Source of the DNA: Bathymodiolus brooksi
Lineage: Eukaryota > Mollusca > Bivalvia > Mytilida > Modiolidae
Reading direction: 5' to 3'
Assembly: GCA_963680875.1 (NCBI GenBank)
Contig: OY804590.1
Coordinates: 17,916,886 to 17,980,885 of the forward strand
DNA: 64,000 nt
Positions 33,933 to 45,100 of this stretch are shown piece after piece; position 1 is the first letter of the stretch; each line of letters starts with the position of its first letter. The translations under genes and the position numbers were made by a program. The notes below the pieces were generated by a model, which did no database searches, was not told where the DNA came from, and saw only the letters and a program-made list of their open reading frames with translations.

Positions 33933-36125
33933 CAGACGTTTATTGAGGGACATGGATGACCTAGTTGTTAATGTCAGTGACTTCTAGCCACATGCCTTAC
34001 ACCTTTGACCTTAGTTCGAGACCGATATAATCCCACCCCCTCAATCTGATCTTCAGACGTTTATTGAGGGACATGGATGACCTAGTTGTTAATGTCAGTG
34101 ACTTCTAGCCACATGCCTTACACCTCTGACCTTAGTTCGAGACCGATATAATCCCCCCCCCCCCTCAAACTGATCTTCAGACGTTTATTGAGGGACATGG
34201 ATGACCTAGTTGTTAATGTCAGTGACTTCTAGCCACATGCCTTACACCTTTGACCTTAGTTCGAGACCGATATAATCCAACCCCCTCAATCTGATCTTCA
34301 GACGTTTATTGAGGGACATGGATGACCTAGTTGTTATTGTCAGTGACTTCTAGCCACATGCCTTACACCTCTGACCTTAGTTCGAGACCGATATAATCCC
34401 ACCCCCTCAATCTGATCTTCAGACGTTTATTGAGGGACATGGATGACCTAGTTGTTATTGTCAGTGACTTCTAGCCACATGCCTTACACCTCTGACCTTA
34501 GTTCGAGACCGATATAATCCCACCCCCTCAATCTGATCTTCAGACGTTTATTGAGGGACATGGATGACCTAGTTGTTAATGTCAGTGACTTCTAGCCACA
34601 TGCCTTACACCTCTGACCTTAGTTCGAGACCGATATAATCCCACCCCCTCAATCTGATATTCAGACGTTTATTGAGGGACATGGATGACCTAGTTGTTAA
34701 TGTCAGTGACTTCTAGCCACATGCCTTACACCTCTGACCTTAGTTCGAGACCGATATAATCCCACCCCCTCAATCTGATATTCAGACGTTTATTGAGGGA
34801 CATGGATGACCTAGTTGTTATTGTCAGTGACTTCTAGCCACATGCCTTACACCTCTGACCTTAGTTCGAGACCGATATAATCCCACCCCCTCAATCTGAT
34901 CTTCAGACGTTTATTGAGGGACATGGATGACCTAGTTGTTATTGTCAGTGACTTCTAGCCACATGCCTTACACCTCTGACCTTAGTTCGAGACCGATATA
35001 ATCCAGCCCCCTCAATCTGATCTTCAGACGTTTATTGAGGGACATGGATGACCTAGTTGTTATTGTCAGTGACTTCTAGCCACATGCCTTACACCTCTGA
35101 CCTTAGTTCGAGACCGATATAATCCAGCCCCCTCAATCTGATCTTCAGACGTTTATTGAGGGACATGGATGACCTAGTTGTTATTGTCAGTGACTTCTAG
35201 CCACATGCCTTACACCTCTGACCTTAGTTCGAGACCGATATAATCCCACCCCCTCAATCTGATCTTCAGACGTTTATTGAGGGACATGGATGACCTAGTT
35301 GTTATTGTCAGTGACTTCTAGCCACATGCCTTACACCTCTGACCTTAGTTCGAGACCGATATAATCCCACCCCCTCAATCTGATCTTCAGACGTTTATTG
35401 AGGGACATGGATGACCTAGTTGTTAATGTCAGTGACTTCTAGCCACATGCCTTACACCTCTGACCTTAGTTCGAGACCGATATAATCCCACCCCCTCAAT
35501 CTGATATTCAGACGTTTATTGAGGGAGATGGATGACCTAGTTGTTAATGTCAGTGACTTCTAGCCACATGCCTTACACCTCTGACCTTAGTTCGAGACCG
35601 ATATAATCCCACCCCCTCAATCTGATATTCAGACGTTTATTGAGGGACATGGATGACCTAGTTGTTATTGTCAGTGACTTCTAGCCACATGCCTTACACC
35701 TCTGACCTTAGTTCGAGACCGATATAATCCCCCCCCCCCCAATCTGATCTTCAGACGTTTATTGAGGGACATGGATGACCTAGTTGTTAATGTCAGTGAC
35801 TTCTAGCCACATGCCTTACACCTCTGACCTTAGTTCGAGACCGATATAATCCCACCCCCTCAATCTGATCTTCAGACGTTTATTGAGGGACATGGATGAC
35901 CTAGTTGTTAATGTCAGTGACTTCTAGCCACATGCCTTACACCTCTGACCTTAGTTCGAGACCGATATAATCCCACCCCCTCAATCTGATCTTCAGACGT
36001 TTATTGAGGGACATGGATGACCTAGTTGTTAATGTCAGTGACTTCTAGCCACATGCCTTACACCTCTGACCTTAGTTCGAGACCGATATAATCCCACCCC
36101 CTCAATCTGATCTTCAGACGTTTAT
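33933..36125 (+). repeat. 121-bp tandem array, 18 units, each with a tRNA-like segment
   Basis: Units start CAGACGTTTATTGAGGGACA and are 121 bp long, up to 124 where a C run has grown (34154-34164, 35728-35740). Starts are seen at 33933, 34054, 34178 and so on to 36115, giving 18 units and a stub. Every unit holds an A-box-like TGACCTAGTTG (first unit 33957-33967), an anticodon-arm-like GTGACTTCTAGCCAC with loop CTTCTAG, and a B-box-like AGTTCGAGACC (34013-34023), in the order and roughly the spacing of a tRNA gene. The loop would give anticodon UCU (arginine). The stems pair poorly, so a working tRNA is unlikely; a tRNA-derived SINE head is the better reading. Variation among units is low (TTAATG or TTATTG, GATCTT or GATATT). 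Confidence 0.9.
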
Positions 36126-36251
36126 CAAACCCAAACCAATCAAATATACATTCGTCTTTGTATATCTCAGTAATTGATTGTGTATAAATAAAAAAATAAT
36201 TTATTCAATCTGTCTTGATTAATGAGTGCGTAGTTGTGGCGACAGCTCTTT

Positions 36252-36686
36252 AGTCCGACAGTTCGATGGTCCGACAGATCGATAGTCCGACAGTTCGATA
36301 GGCCGGCACAATGGTAGCTACTCGATAATTTCCGTTGTACGGAAAATTAAGTAATTTGACAGCAGGAGTATGGCCGAGTATAGCTACGTTAAAAAAAGAA
36401 GTCCGGCAGTCGTCAGCTTCAATACTACAATCGGCGACTTCTCCAAATAACCACGGACGTAGGCATTATTAAATTAACGGTTAGTAAATAAAAATAAAAG
36501 ACAAACGTGTGCGTAGGACACGGATGCTCACTGTCGTCGGCAAACAAGAAGTGTGGCACAGGTCTGAAAATAGGAGTCATACATAGTACAAGCTCCATAC
36601 CAAAAATCAAATCAAGTCGAGATATCTTTTTACGGAAATTTTCATGTTTTTAACGTTTAAGTCGGACTATCGAACTGTCGATCGGA
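36252..36686. mobile_element. Inverted-repeat element, possible MITE of about 435 bp
   Basis: The left end carries a 16-bp direct repeat (GTCCGACAGTTCGATG and variants) three times at 36253-36300. The right end at 36661-36685 reads GTCGGACTATCGAACTGTCG, the inverted copy of CGACAGTTCGATAGTCCGAC-type sequence from the left. Long ends made of short subrepeats are known from fold-back elements. No target duplication could be fixed and the middle encodes nothing; the frame on the minus strand at 36425-36610 is not supported as a gene. Confidence 0.45.
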
Positions 36687-37027
36687 TTCCTTGATTAATA
36701 GATGATAACCGCTTTATATGGATTATTTCCTCCGAGGATGAAATGGTTTGCCATACTCTCTCAAATTTATTACATTCTTTATTTGAAAAACGCACAAATC
36801 AACTAAAGATTAATATATTTTTTTTAATAGATTAAAGTTGTCTCTCTTTGATTGTAACCTCATTCTCCAGGTCACAGTGTAACATTGTAAGCACTTTATT
36901 TTCTTTTTTCTTTATTTGATATTGACTAATCAAACAATTATTGAACTATTATATTTGTGTTTCTTTATTATTTTATTGTGATTATATATTTGATTGACAT
37001 GTTCATTATTTAGGCACCATGATTAGT
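36687..37027. other. AT-rich spacer
   Basis: No gene seen. The last 60 bases (TTCATTATTTAGGCACCATG onward) look like the run-up to a poly(A) signal and lead straight into the next array. Confidence 0.45.
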
Positions 37028-38629
37028 TTAAATAAAGTTATCTTGTCTTGAAAGGTGTCTATATACACAAATAAATAAAGTTATCTTGTCTTGAAAGGTG
37101 TCTATATACACAAATAAATAAAGTTATCTTGTCTTGAAAGGTGTCTATATACACAAATAAATAAAGTTATCTTGTCTTGAAAGGTGTCTATGTACACAAA
37201 TAAATAAAGTTATCTTGTCTTGAAAGGTGTCTATGTACACAAATAAATAAAGTTATCTTGTCTTGAAAGGTGTCTATATACACAAATAAATAAAGTTATC
37301 TTGTCTTGAAAGGTGTCTATATACACAAATAAATAAAGTTATCTTGTCTTGAAAGGTGTCTATATACACAAATAAATAAAGTTATCTTGTCTTGAAAGGT
37401 GTCTATATACACAAATAAATAAAGTTATCTTGTCTTGAAAGGTGTCTATATACACAAATAAATAAAGTTATCTTGTCTTGAAAGGTGTCTATATACACAA
37501 ATAAATAAAGTTATCTTGTCTTGAAAGGTGTCTATATACACAAATAAATAAAGTTATCTTGTCTTGAAAGGTGTCTATATACACAAATAAATAAAGTTAT
37601 CTTGTCTTGAAAGGTGTCTATATACACAAATAAATAAAGTTATCTTGTCTTGAAAGGTGTCTATATACACAAATAAATAAAGTTATCTTGTCTTGAAAGG
37701 TGTCTATATACACAAATAAATAAAGTTATCTTGTCTTGAAAGGTGTCTATATACACAAATAAATAAAGTTATCTTGTCTTGAAAGGTGTCTATATACACA
37801 AATAAATAAAGTTATCTTGTCTTGAAAGGTGTCTATATACACAAATAAATAAAGTTATCTTGTCTTGAAAGGTGTCTATATACACAAATAAATAAAGTTA
37901 TCTTGTCTTGAAAGGTGTCTATATACACAAATAAATAAAGTTATCTTGTCTTGAAAGGTGTCTATATACACAAATAAATAAAGTTATCTTGTCTTGAAAG
38001 GTGTCTATATACACAAATAAATAAAGTTATCTTGTCTTGAAAGGTGTCTATATACACAAATAAATAAAGTTATCTTGTCTTGAAAGGTGTCTATATACAC
38101 AAATAAATAAAGTTATCTTGTCTTGAAAGGTGTCTATATACACAAATAAATAAAGTTATCTTGTCTTGAAAGGTGTCTATATACACAAATAAATAAAGTT
38201 ATCTTGTCTTGAAAGGTGTCTATATACACAAATAAATAAAGTTATCTTGTCTTGAAAGGTGTCTATATACACAAATAAATAAAGTTATCTTGTCTTGAAA
38301 GGTGTCTATATACACAAATAAATAAAGTTATCTTGTCTTGAAAGGTGTCTATATACACAAATAAATAAAGTTATCTTGTCTTGAAAGGTGTCTATATACA
38401 CAAATAAATAAAGTTATCTTGTCTTGAAAGGTGTCTATATACACAAATAAATAAAGTTATCTTGTCTTGAAAGGTGTCTATATACACAAATAAATAAAGT
38501 TATCTTGTCTTGAAAGGTGTCTATATACACAAATAAATAAAGTTATCTTGTCTTGAAAGGTGTCTATATACACAAATAAATAAAGTTATCTTGTCTTGAA
38601 AGGTGTCTATATACACAAATAAATAAAGT
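37028..38629 (+). repeat. 43-bp minisatellite of poly(A)-signal-like units, about 37 copies
   Basis: Each unit reads AAATAAATAAAG, then TTATCTTGTCTTGAAAGG and TGTCTATATACAC. It holds two overlapping AATAAA hexamers followed by a GT/T-rich stretch, the arrangement of a plus-strand cleavage and polyadenylation site. Units are almost identical; two near 37190-37230 read CTATGTACAC. The first unit is joined to TAGTTTAAATAAAG, which looks like the natural 3' end of a transcript or retroelement. Although the unit is 43 bp long, as in the large satellite, the sequences are unrelated. Whether it acts on transcription is untested. Confidence 0.93.
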
Positions 38630-38773
38630 TCGAAAACGAAATCAAAAAATGTAATAAAAGAAGGAACTACATTTTGTTGTGAATACATGACGATACAGTT
38701 ATACATATATATAATCTGTTAAAACGGGGGCGATATCAGTATTTTATCAATATAATGGAGTCAGCAAAACAAA

Positions 38774-38903
38774 TCTATTTATAGTCCGTAGTAAAACCAG
38801 ATTGTTCACACTGTCATAGTACATACAGTTTTTGGAAAGTTCCACATTTAAAGAGATAGCAGACATCGTTGCGTTCAGTTGGTTTCAGAAAATATATACA
38901 AAC
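38774..38903 (+). promoter_or_regulatory. Possible promoter and 5' non-coding exon of the TIR gene
   Basis: A TATA-like CTATTTATAG lies at about 38775. Downstream, GGAAAGTTCC near 38835 resembles a Rel/NF-kB site, and AAC followed by GTAAGT at 38904 makes a good splice donor. The TIR exon at 41174 is preceded by an acceptor in non-coding sequence, so a 5' exon must exist upstream on the same strand, and this is the best candidate I see. The link is inference only. Confidence 0.2.
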
Positions 38904-39057
38904 GTAAGTCAGTGCTGTTGATTTGATCATTTTTATTGTATATTTAACTTTTATTTTCTCTTCAGATCAAAACAATATAATGTCGCTTCCTTCGCACTCT
39001 ACTTTTACAGCGTAAAATGATAAATTAAAATATACACATTTGTAATTCACATTATAT

Positions 39058-39118
39058 TATATATATATATATATATATATATTGCCATTATTGGGGTTGG
39101 GGGCGTGGGGGGGGTGGA
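39058..39118. repeat. TA microsatellite followed by a G-rich tract
   Basis: TA repeats fill 39058-39082. GGGG, GGGGG and GGGGGGGG runs separated by two or three bases at 39093-39113 could form a G-quadruplex on the plus strand. Confidence 0.7.
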
Positions 39119-39219
39119 TACAATTGTTACATTACGGGTCTAACTGGTATGCTCAAACATTAGTCGTACAATTTGAACCATTTGGCCTTTCCAGTCGGTG
39201 TCTTCATCTACTATTCTAA

Positions 39220-39424
39220 CATGACGACCTTCTTTCGCTTTCGGCATAATCTCATTAGCACATGCGCCGACGGATGTGACTGACTTTCCCGTCATAAATG
39301 TACATGTGGAGGAATCATAGTCTGCTCGAATTTGGTGCCTCTGGCTCGGGATAAATACTAATATCCGCCAGCACATGCTAAAACTCAAAAGACATTCTGG
39401 CTTCCATGATTTATTTTTTAATCA
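39220..39424. mobile_element. Partial copy of the fold-back element
   Basis: CTTCTTTCGCTTTC, ATAATCTCATTAGCACATGC and GACTGACTTTCC match 32663-32752, and GGCTCGGGATAAA, ACTAATATCCGCCA and CATTCTGGCTTCCATGATTT match 32991-33062. The left hairpin arm and the small hairpin are missing, so this is an internally deleted copy in the same orientation. Confidence 0.65.
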
Positions 39425-40340
39425 ATTATATATACTTGGTTTAAAACGTGAAAGCCAATGAATAACCAGTTTGATCAGTTCTGTGTAATTTTCAAACTGT
39501 AGCCTTTCAAAGACTTAAACTACATGTACATACACCATTGTGTATATAAAAATACTGAATTCAGAAAAGTAGACCAGGATGACTAATCAAGACATTTTGG
39601 AGAAATCTACATGTAACCTGACCCAGTATACTGTCACGTGACATTGTAATTATCTGAAAATACTTACGTGAACTTACTAGTTATTATAATTAGCTTAGCT
39701 TTTTAAAATATTTTTCTTAATAGATTTACATTTAAATAACAGATTAATATTTTGTTTTTATATTCTGACCTGTTGAGCCTATCAAACAAACAAAGCATAC
39801 AGATGGTTGATAATATCATCTACAGTCTCATTTTTCCACATTAATAAATAGTGCATCTAATTTTAACCTCTATATAAAGGGCAATTGCTCGTATAGGCCA
39901 CATTTTCAGGTTCCTTTGAGTGGCCTTTATATACAGGTTTGAATATATTTAAACTAGGTCACATTGACCATGTAGAAATAATAATGAAATTACTCGTATG
40001 TGGAAAACACTTGTATGACCACATCCTTTCATCAAGAGGGGTGGTTAGGATTCATAAAATTAGTTTACCCCCACCACATTTGAAGTGCCTGTACCAAGCC
40101 AGGAAAGTGGTGGTCATGTGTATTAGTTTTAGGGTAACCGATTATACCTCTGTATCTGAGATTTTCCATTGGATTTTGCATCTGTTCCGACAATTTGGTA
40201 TTTTTTGCTTTCCGGTTTATAATTTCAGAGGAAAATTTGAGATTCGCAAACCCACGAATTTATCTTGTATTGGAAAATCACGAAATCTGGTATCACAGTA
40301 TGAATATGAAGCAATTTAATTACTAATTGAGAAAATGAAA
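39425..40340. other. Non-coding stretch with a decayed MITE
   Basis: The open frame at 39939-40319 begins at TTG, has no recognisable domain and begins in the MITE remnant, so it is not called. TTTTAACCTCTATATAAAGG at 39860 and GTGGCCTTTATATACAGG near 39920 resemble the ends of the MITE at 20753-20918. Nothing else is recognised. Confidence 0.45.
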
Positions 40341-40439
40341 TGTCTCAATGCAAAAATTCACAACAATCACCCTTGCATCTTTCTTTCTTTTTTATTTTTG
40401 TTTTCGTTTTTGTTTTTGTTTGATTTTTTTTTTTTTTTT

Positions 40440-41040
40440 GGGGGGGGGGGGGTATTTTCTGCGATACACCGAGTGTCGTTAACGTCAGATTAGAGACCCT
40501 GAACAGATTGGAGATACCAACGGGGTATTCAGAAGACGTAACTTTAAGAGCAGACAATGCAATGTCAAAAAGAAAAAGGACAACATGACAAACTGATCTA
40601 CAAAACAGTACACAGAAAACTAACGATTGAACAACAGGAACCACACTAACAACCAAGGATGAACTCAGATGTTCCAGAAGAGTTAGCAGTTTCTGTTCTA
40701 CATGTGGTAACATGTTATAAACCTGGTGACAAGTCATGAATGAAGTAAGAGTCGGATTGTGATTACGACAAACGGGACATATTCGAGGTTATTTGTGACA
40801 CAGATATTCCAGAACGGTAAATCAAGTCGTAGTGGCGACCGTAAAACTTTCCAAGGGATGGCACTGCAACTTAACCACTAGGAACCCTTGGTTCAGTAGT
40901 GTCTTTGTTAACACCAACCCTCTATCAAGGACATGACGATAGAAACCACGAACTCTGAAATATCGGATCAACTGAGAGAGATATACTCCATACACAGGTG
41001 TTGGTGGAATGTTGCTACATATAAATGGAAAGTTCACAAT
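40440..41040 (-). mobile_element. Retroelement 3'-end remnant, minus strand
   Basis: The minus strand reads from a coding tail (41037 down to about 40760) into non-coding sequence that carries one diverged copy of the 60-bp unit (40607-40680: GTTAGTGTGGTTCCTGTTG, then CGTTAGTTTTCTGTGTACTG) and then TTTGTAGATCAGTTTG. It ends in a run of 13 C on the minus strand (40440-40452). This is the most complete copy of the family also seen at 19940-20210 and around 23416-25605. The frame at 40345-40737 is a reading of the non-coding part. Confidence 0.6.
40760..41037 (-). pseudogene. Retroelement protein tail, frameshifted
   Basis: The frame from 41037 gives 71 residues including YGVYLSQLIRYFR, LDRGLVLTKTLLNQGF and VVKLQ, and then leaves the expected frame. 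One base shift near 40860 restores KFYGRHYDLIYRSGISVSQI, which continues to a stop near 40785. I recognise YGVYxSQLIRY and KFYGRH as a conserved C-terminal block of reverse-transcriptase-associated proteins in marine invertebrates, from memory; the exact retroelement clade is uncertain. The same final peptide is seen on the plus strand at 19948-20010. The reverse transcriptase domain itself is absent from the window. Confidence 0.6.
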
Positions 41041-41182
41041 GTGAAAATTGAAATATAATCTTTTTTGTCGTAAGGTTATATGGTTAAGAATATGTAAACA
41101 ACTATATCATAGCCCACCATATCTTTCTGTTGTTATTATACAGGAGTCAAAATATGCTGAGTTTTTTTTTCAGCCATAAACG

Positions 41183-41687
41183 ATGACAGAAACAGACACG
41201 ATCGATTATACTGACGATTCATTTCAGCTTAATGACAATATAGAAGACTTCAATTCCATGCAGCCTCCTATTTTACCCATCGATAAAGACTATCACATCT
41301 TTATTTCATATAAATCAATTTCACCGGATTGTGAAACAGCTGATCGCATTGACACGTTCTTAAGAGAAAAGGGCTACAAATGTTGTCTCCACGAACGAGA
41401 GTTCTTACCAGGGGAAATAAAAGTAGATAAAATAGACAAATCTATTCAAAGATCGATAAAGGCTGTTTTCCTCCTTTCCGAGAATTCAAAATCAAATGAA
41501 TGGTGTCAATACGAGCTAAGTTGGACCAAAACTATCAACATCCAAAATAAGGGTTACAAACCGATCATTCTAAAGCTTGACGATTGTGACGTCCCGGATG
41601 TCATGAGGCCTTACACCAACCTAGATGTAAATGGACCCATTGATAGTTGGATTGGGAAATTGGGCAAAGCAATTAACGATCAAACAG
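41183..41687 (+). CDS. TIR-domain exon (first coding exon of an incomplete gene)
   Basis: TIR domains mediate signalling by homotypic binding, and some cleave NAD. The exon is bounded by an acceptor (T-rich tract then CAG at 41171-41173) and a donor (CAG followed by GTAAAT at 41688). ATG at 41183 lies nine bases after the acceptor, and 168 codons plus one base precede the donor, a phase-1 exit. The open frame continues to 41791 but the added residues look like intron. Residues 37-45 (YHIFISYKS) form box 1, EREFLPGE at 71-78 with the nearby C67-C68 forms box 2, and WCQYEL at 107-112 places a glutamate where NAD-cleaving TIR domains such as SARM1 have theirs. IILKLDDCDVP at about 129-139 follows the usual order. 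The first 36 residues are acidic and without a signal peptide, so a cytosolic protein is likely. No further exon is seen before the 29-bp satellite, so the partner domains are unknown. Confidence 0.8.
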
Positions 41688-42143
41688 GTAAATATTTTTC
41701 ATCCCATTACATTAATCTTACTACATTTGATCTAAACCGACCTTGGTGTGTAATGTTCCAATCAAAGAAAATCAGAAAATTTACTTATTAAGAATTAAGA
41801 TAACAACAAAAAAACAATTAGCTAGGATAATGTTTACGAGAAGTGCGACATGCTTAGCTGAGGACTATTGCTTCAGTTAGCTATTAAAACCCCGGTAAAA
41901 CCCCCTGCTGACATAGCCGTAACCTTAGCTGATTATCCTGTTTAGACCAATTGGTTTACTTGCTTTTAAAATTATTTGGCTTTCTAATAATTTCATTATT
42001 AAATGGACCTGATGGAGGTTATTCTAGAACGTGCAGTGCGTACTACGTTTTTACTACTAGTACTATAAAACATTTTAATCATGTTGATGTAGTACAACTC
42101 ATGTATAATATATTTCTCAATGGCATTAAATTACTATAATTGG
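41688..42143 (+). other. Probable intron start, then unique sequence up to the 29-bp satellite
   Basis: GTAAAT at 41688 is a donor-like site. No acceptor-bounded coding exon is seen before the satellite. The frame at 41951-42139 has no recognisable domain and is not called. Confidence 0.5.
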
Positions 42144-45100
42144 CACTTGGCGTTACATTGCAATCACTTACTCACTTGAAGTTACATTGCAATCATTTGC
42201 TCACTTGGCGTTACATTAAATTCATTTACTCACTTGACGTTACATTGCAATCATTTGCTCACTTGGGACTACATTGCAATCATTTGCTCACTTGGCGTTA
42301 CATTGCATTCATTTGACCAATTGACGTTACATTGCAATCATTTGCTCACTTGGCGCTACATTGCAATTATTTGCTCACCTGATGTTACATTACAATCATT
42401 TGGTCACTTGGTGTTACATTACAATCATTTAGTCACTTGGTGTTACATAACAATCATTTTCTCACTTGGCGTTACATTGCATTCATTTGCTCACTTGGCG
42501 TTACATTACAATAATTTGCTCACTTAGCGTTACATTGCAATCATTTGCTCACTTGGAGCTACATTGCAATCATTTGCTCACTTGACGTTACATTACAATC
42601 ATTTGCTCACTTAGCGATACATTGCAATCATTTGCTCACTTGACGCTACATTACAATCATTTGCTCACTTGACGCTACATTTCCTTCATTTCTCACTTGG
42701 CGTTACACTTCAACCATTTGCTCACTTGAAGTTCCATTGCAATCATTTGCTCACTTGGTGTTACATTACAATCATTTGCTCACTTGGCGTTACATTGCAT
42801 TCCTTTACCAGCTTGACGTTACATAGCAATCATTTGCTCACTTGGGGATACATTGCAATCATTTTCTCACTTGACGTTACATTCCAATCATTTGCTCATC
42901 TGGCGTTACTCTACAATTATTTGCTCACTTGACGTTACCTTACAATCATTTGCTTACTTGGCGTTACATTGCAATCATTTGCTCACTTGACGTTACCTTA
43001 CAATCATTTGCTCACTTGGCGTTACATTGCAATCATTTGCTCACCTGGTGTTACACTACAATCATTTGCTCACTTGAAGTTACCTTACAATCATTTGCTC
43101 ACTTGGGGTTACATTGCAATCATTTGCTCACTTGTCGATACATTACAATATATTTCTCACTTGGCCTTATAATGCAATCATTTACTCATGTGGCGTTGCA
43201 TTGCAATCATTTGCTCACTTGACGTTACCTTGCAATCATTTGCTCACTTGGGGTTACATTGCAATCATTTGCTCACTTGATGTTACATTCCAATTATTTG
43301 CTCACTTAGCAATACATTACAATCTATTGCTCACTTGGCCTTATATTACAATCATTTGCTCATGTGGCGTTACATTCCAATCATTTGCTCACCTTACGTT
43401 ACTCTACAATTATTTGCTCACTTGACGTTACAGTACAAACATTTGCTCACTTGGGGTTACATTGCAATCATTTGCTCACTTGACGTTACATTCCAATCAT
43501 TTGCTCACTTGACGATACATTACAATATATTTCTCACTTGGCTTTATAGTGTAATCATTTGCTCATGTGGCGTTACATTACAATCATTTGCTCACTTGAC
43601 GTTACCTTAAAATCATTTGCTCACTTGATGTTACATTCCAATCATTTGCTCACTTGACGATACATTACAATCACTTGCTCACTTGAAGTTACATTGCAAT
43701 CATTTGCTCACTTGGCGTTACATTAAAATCATTTACTCACTTGACGTTACATTGCAATCATTTGCTCACTTGCGACTACATTGCAATCATTTGTTCACTT
43801 GGCGTTGCATTGCAATCACTTGCTCACTTGGCGTTACATTGCAATCATTTGCTCACTTGACGTTACATTACAATCATTTGCTCACTTGGTGTTACATTTC
43901 CTTCATTTCTCACGTGGCGTTATACTGCAATCATTTGGTCACTTGACGTTACATTACAATCATTTGCTCACTTGGCGTTATATTGCATTCATTTGCTAAT
44001 TTGGCGTTACATTGCATTCATTTGACCAATTGACGTTACATTGCAATCATTTGTTCCCTTGGCGCTACATTGCAATTATTTGCACACCTGATGTTACATT
44101 GCAATCATTTGTCACTTGGTGTTACATTACAATCATTTACTCACTTGACGTTACATTACAATCATTTGCTCACTTGGCGTTACATTGCAATCATTCAGTC
44201 ACTTGGTGTTACATAGCAATCATTTTGTCACTTGGCGTTACATTGCATTCATTTGCTCACTTGGCGTTACATTACAATAATTTGCTCACTTAGCGTTACA
44301 TTGCAATCATTTGCTCACTTGGCGTTACATTACAATCATTTGCTCACTTGGAGTACATTACAATCATTTGCTCACTTGACGTTACATTACAATCATTTGC
44401 TCACTTGGCGATATATTACAATCATTTGCTCACTTGACGCTACATTTCCTTCATTTCTTACTTGGCGTTACACTTCAACCATTTGCTCACTTGACTTCCA
44501 TTGCAATCATTTGCTCACTTGGTGTTACATTACAATCATTTGCTCACTTGGCGTTACATTGCATTCCTTTGCCAGCTTGACGTTACATAGCAATCATTTG
44601 CTCACTTGGGGTTACATTGCAATCATTTTCTCACTTGACGTTACATTCCAATCATTTGCTCACCTGGCGTTATTCTACAATTATTTGCTCACTTGACGTT
44701 ACCTTACAATCATTTGTTTACTTGGCGTTACTTTGCAATCATTTGCTCACCTGGCGTTACACTACAATCATTTGCCCACTTGATGTTACCTTACAATCAT
44801 TTGCTCACTTGGGGTTACATTGCAATCATTTGCTCACTTGACGTTATACTGGAATCATTTGCTCACTTGACGATACATTACAATATATTGCTCACTTGAC
44901 GATACATTACAATATATTGCTCACTCTGCCTTATATTACAATCATTTGCTCATGTGGCGTTACATTCCAATCATTTGCTCACCTGGCGTTACTCTACAAT
45001 TATTTGCTCACTTGACGTTACATTACAATCATTTGCTCACTTGGGGTTGCATTGCAATCATTTGCTCACTTGATGTTACATTCCAATCATTTGCTCACTT

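Larger units (their letters stand above)
38630..39219. other. Non-coding stretch with simple repeats
   Basis: Contains a possible 5' exon (described separately), a TA run at 39058-39082, and a G-rich tract at 39093-39118. No coding frame is supported; the minus-strand frame at 39140-39388 lies over a repeat. Confidence 0.5.

Noticed and set aside
33948..34035. Functional tRNA-Arg genes in the 121-bp array
   Set aside because: Box order fits, but the anticodon and T stems have mismatches and no acceptor stem could be formed; a SINE head is the better reading.
36425..36610. 61-codon gene on the minus strand
   Set aside because: Located inside an inverted-repeat element, short, and without motifs.
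37028..38629. Common origin of the two 43-bp repeats
   Set aside because: Unit lengths agree but the sequences share no aligned words; the equal length is taken as coincidence.
39140..39388. 82-codon gene on the minus strand
   Set aside because: It lies over the partial fold-back repeat shared with 32655-33065 and has no domain.
39939..40319. 126-codon gene
   Set aside because: No ATG at the start, no recognisable domain, and its beginning overlaps a decayed MITE.
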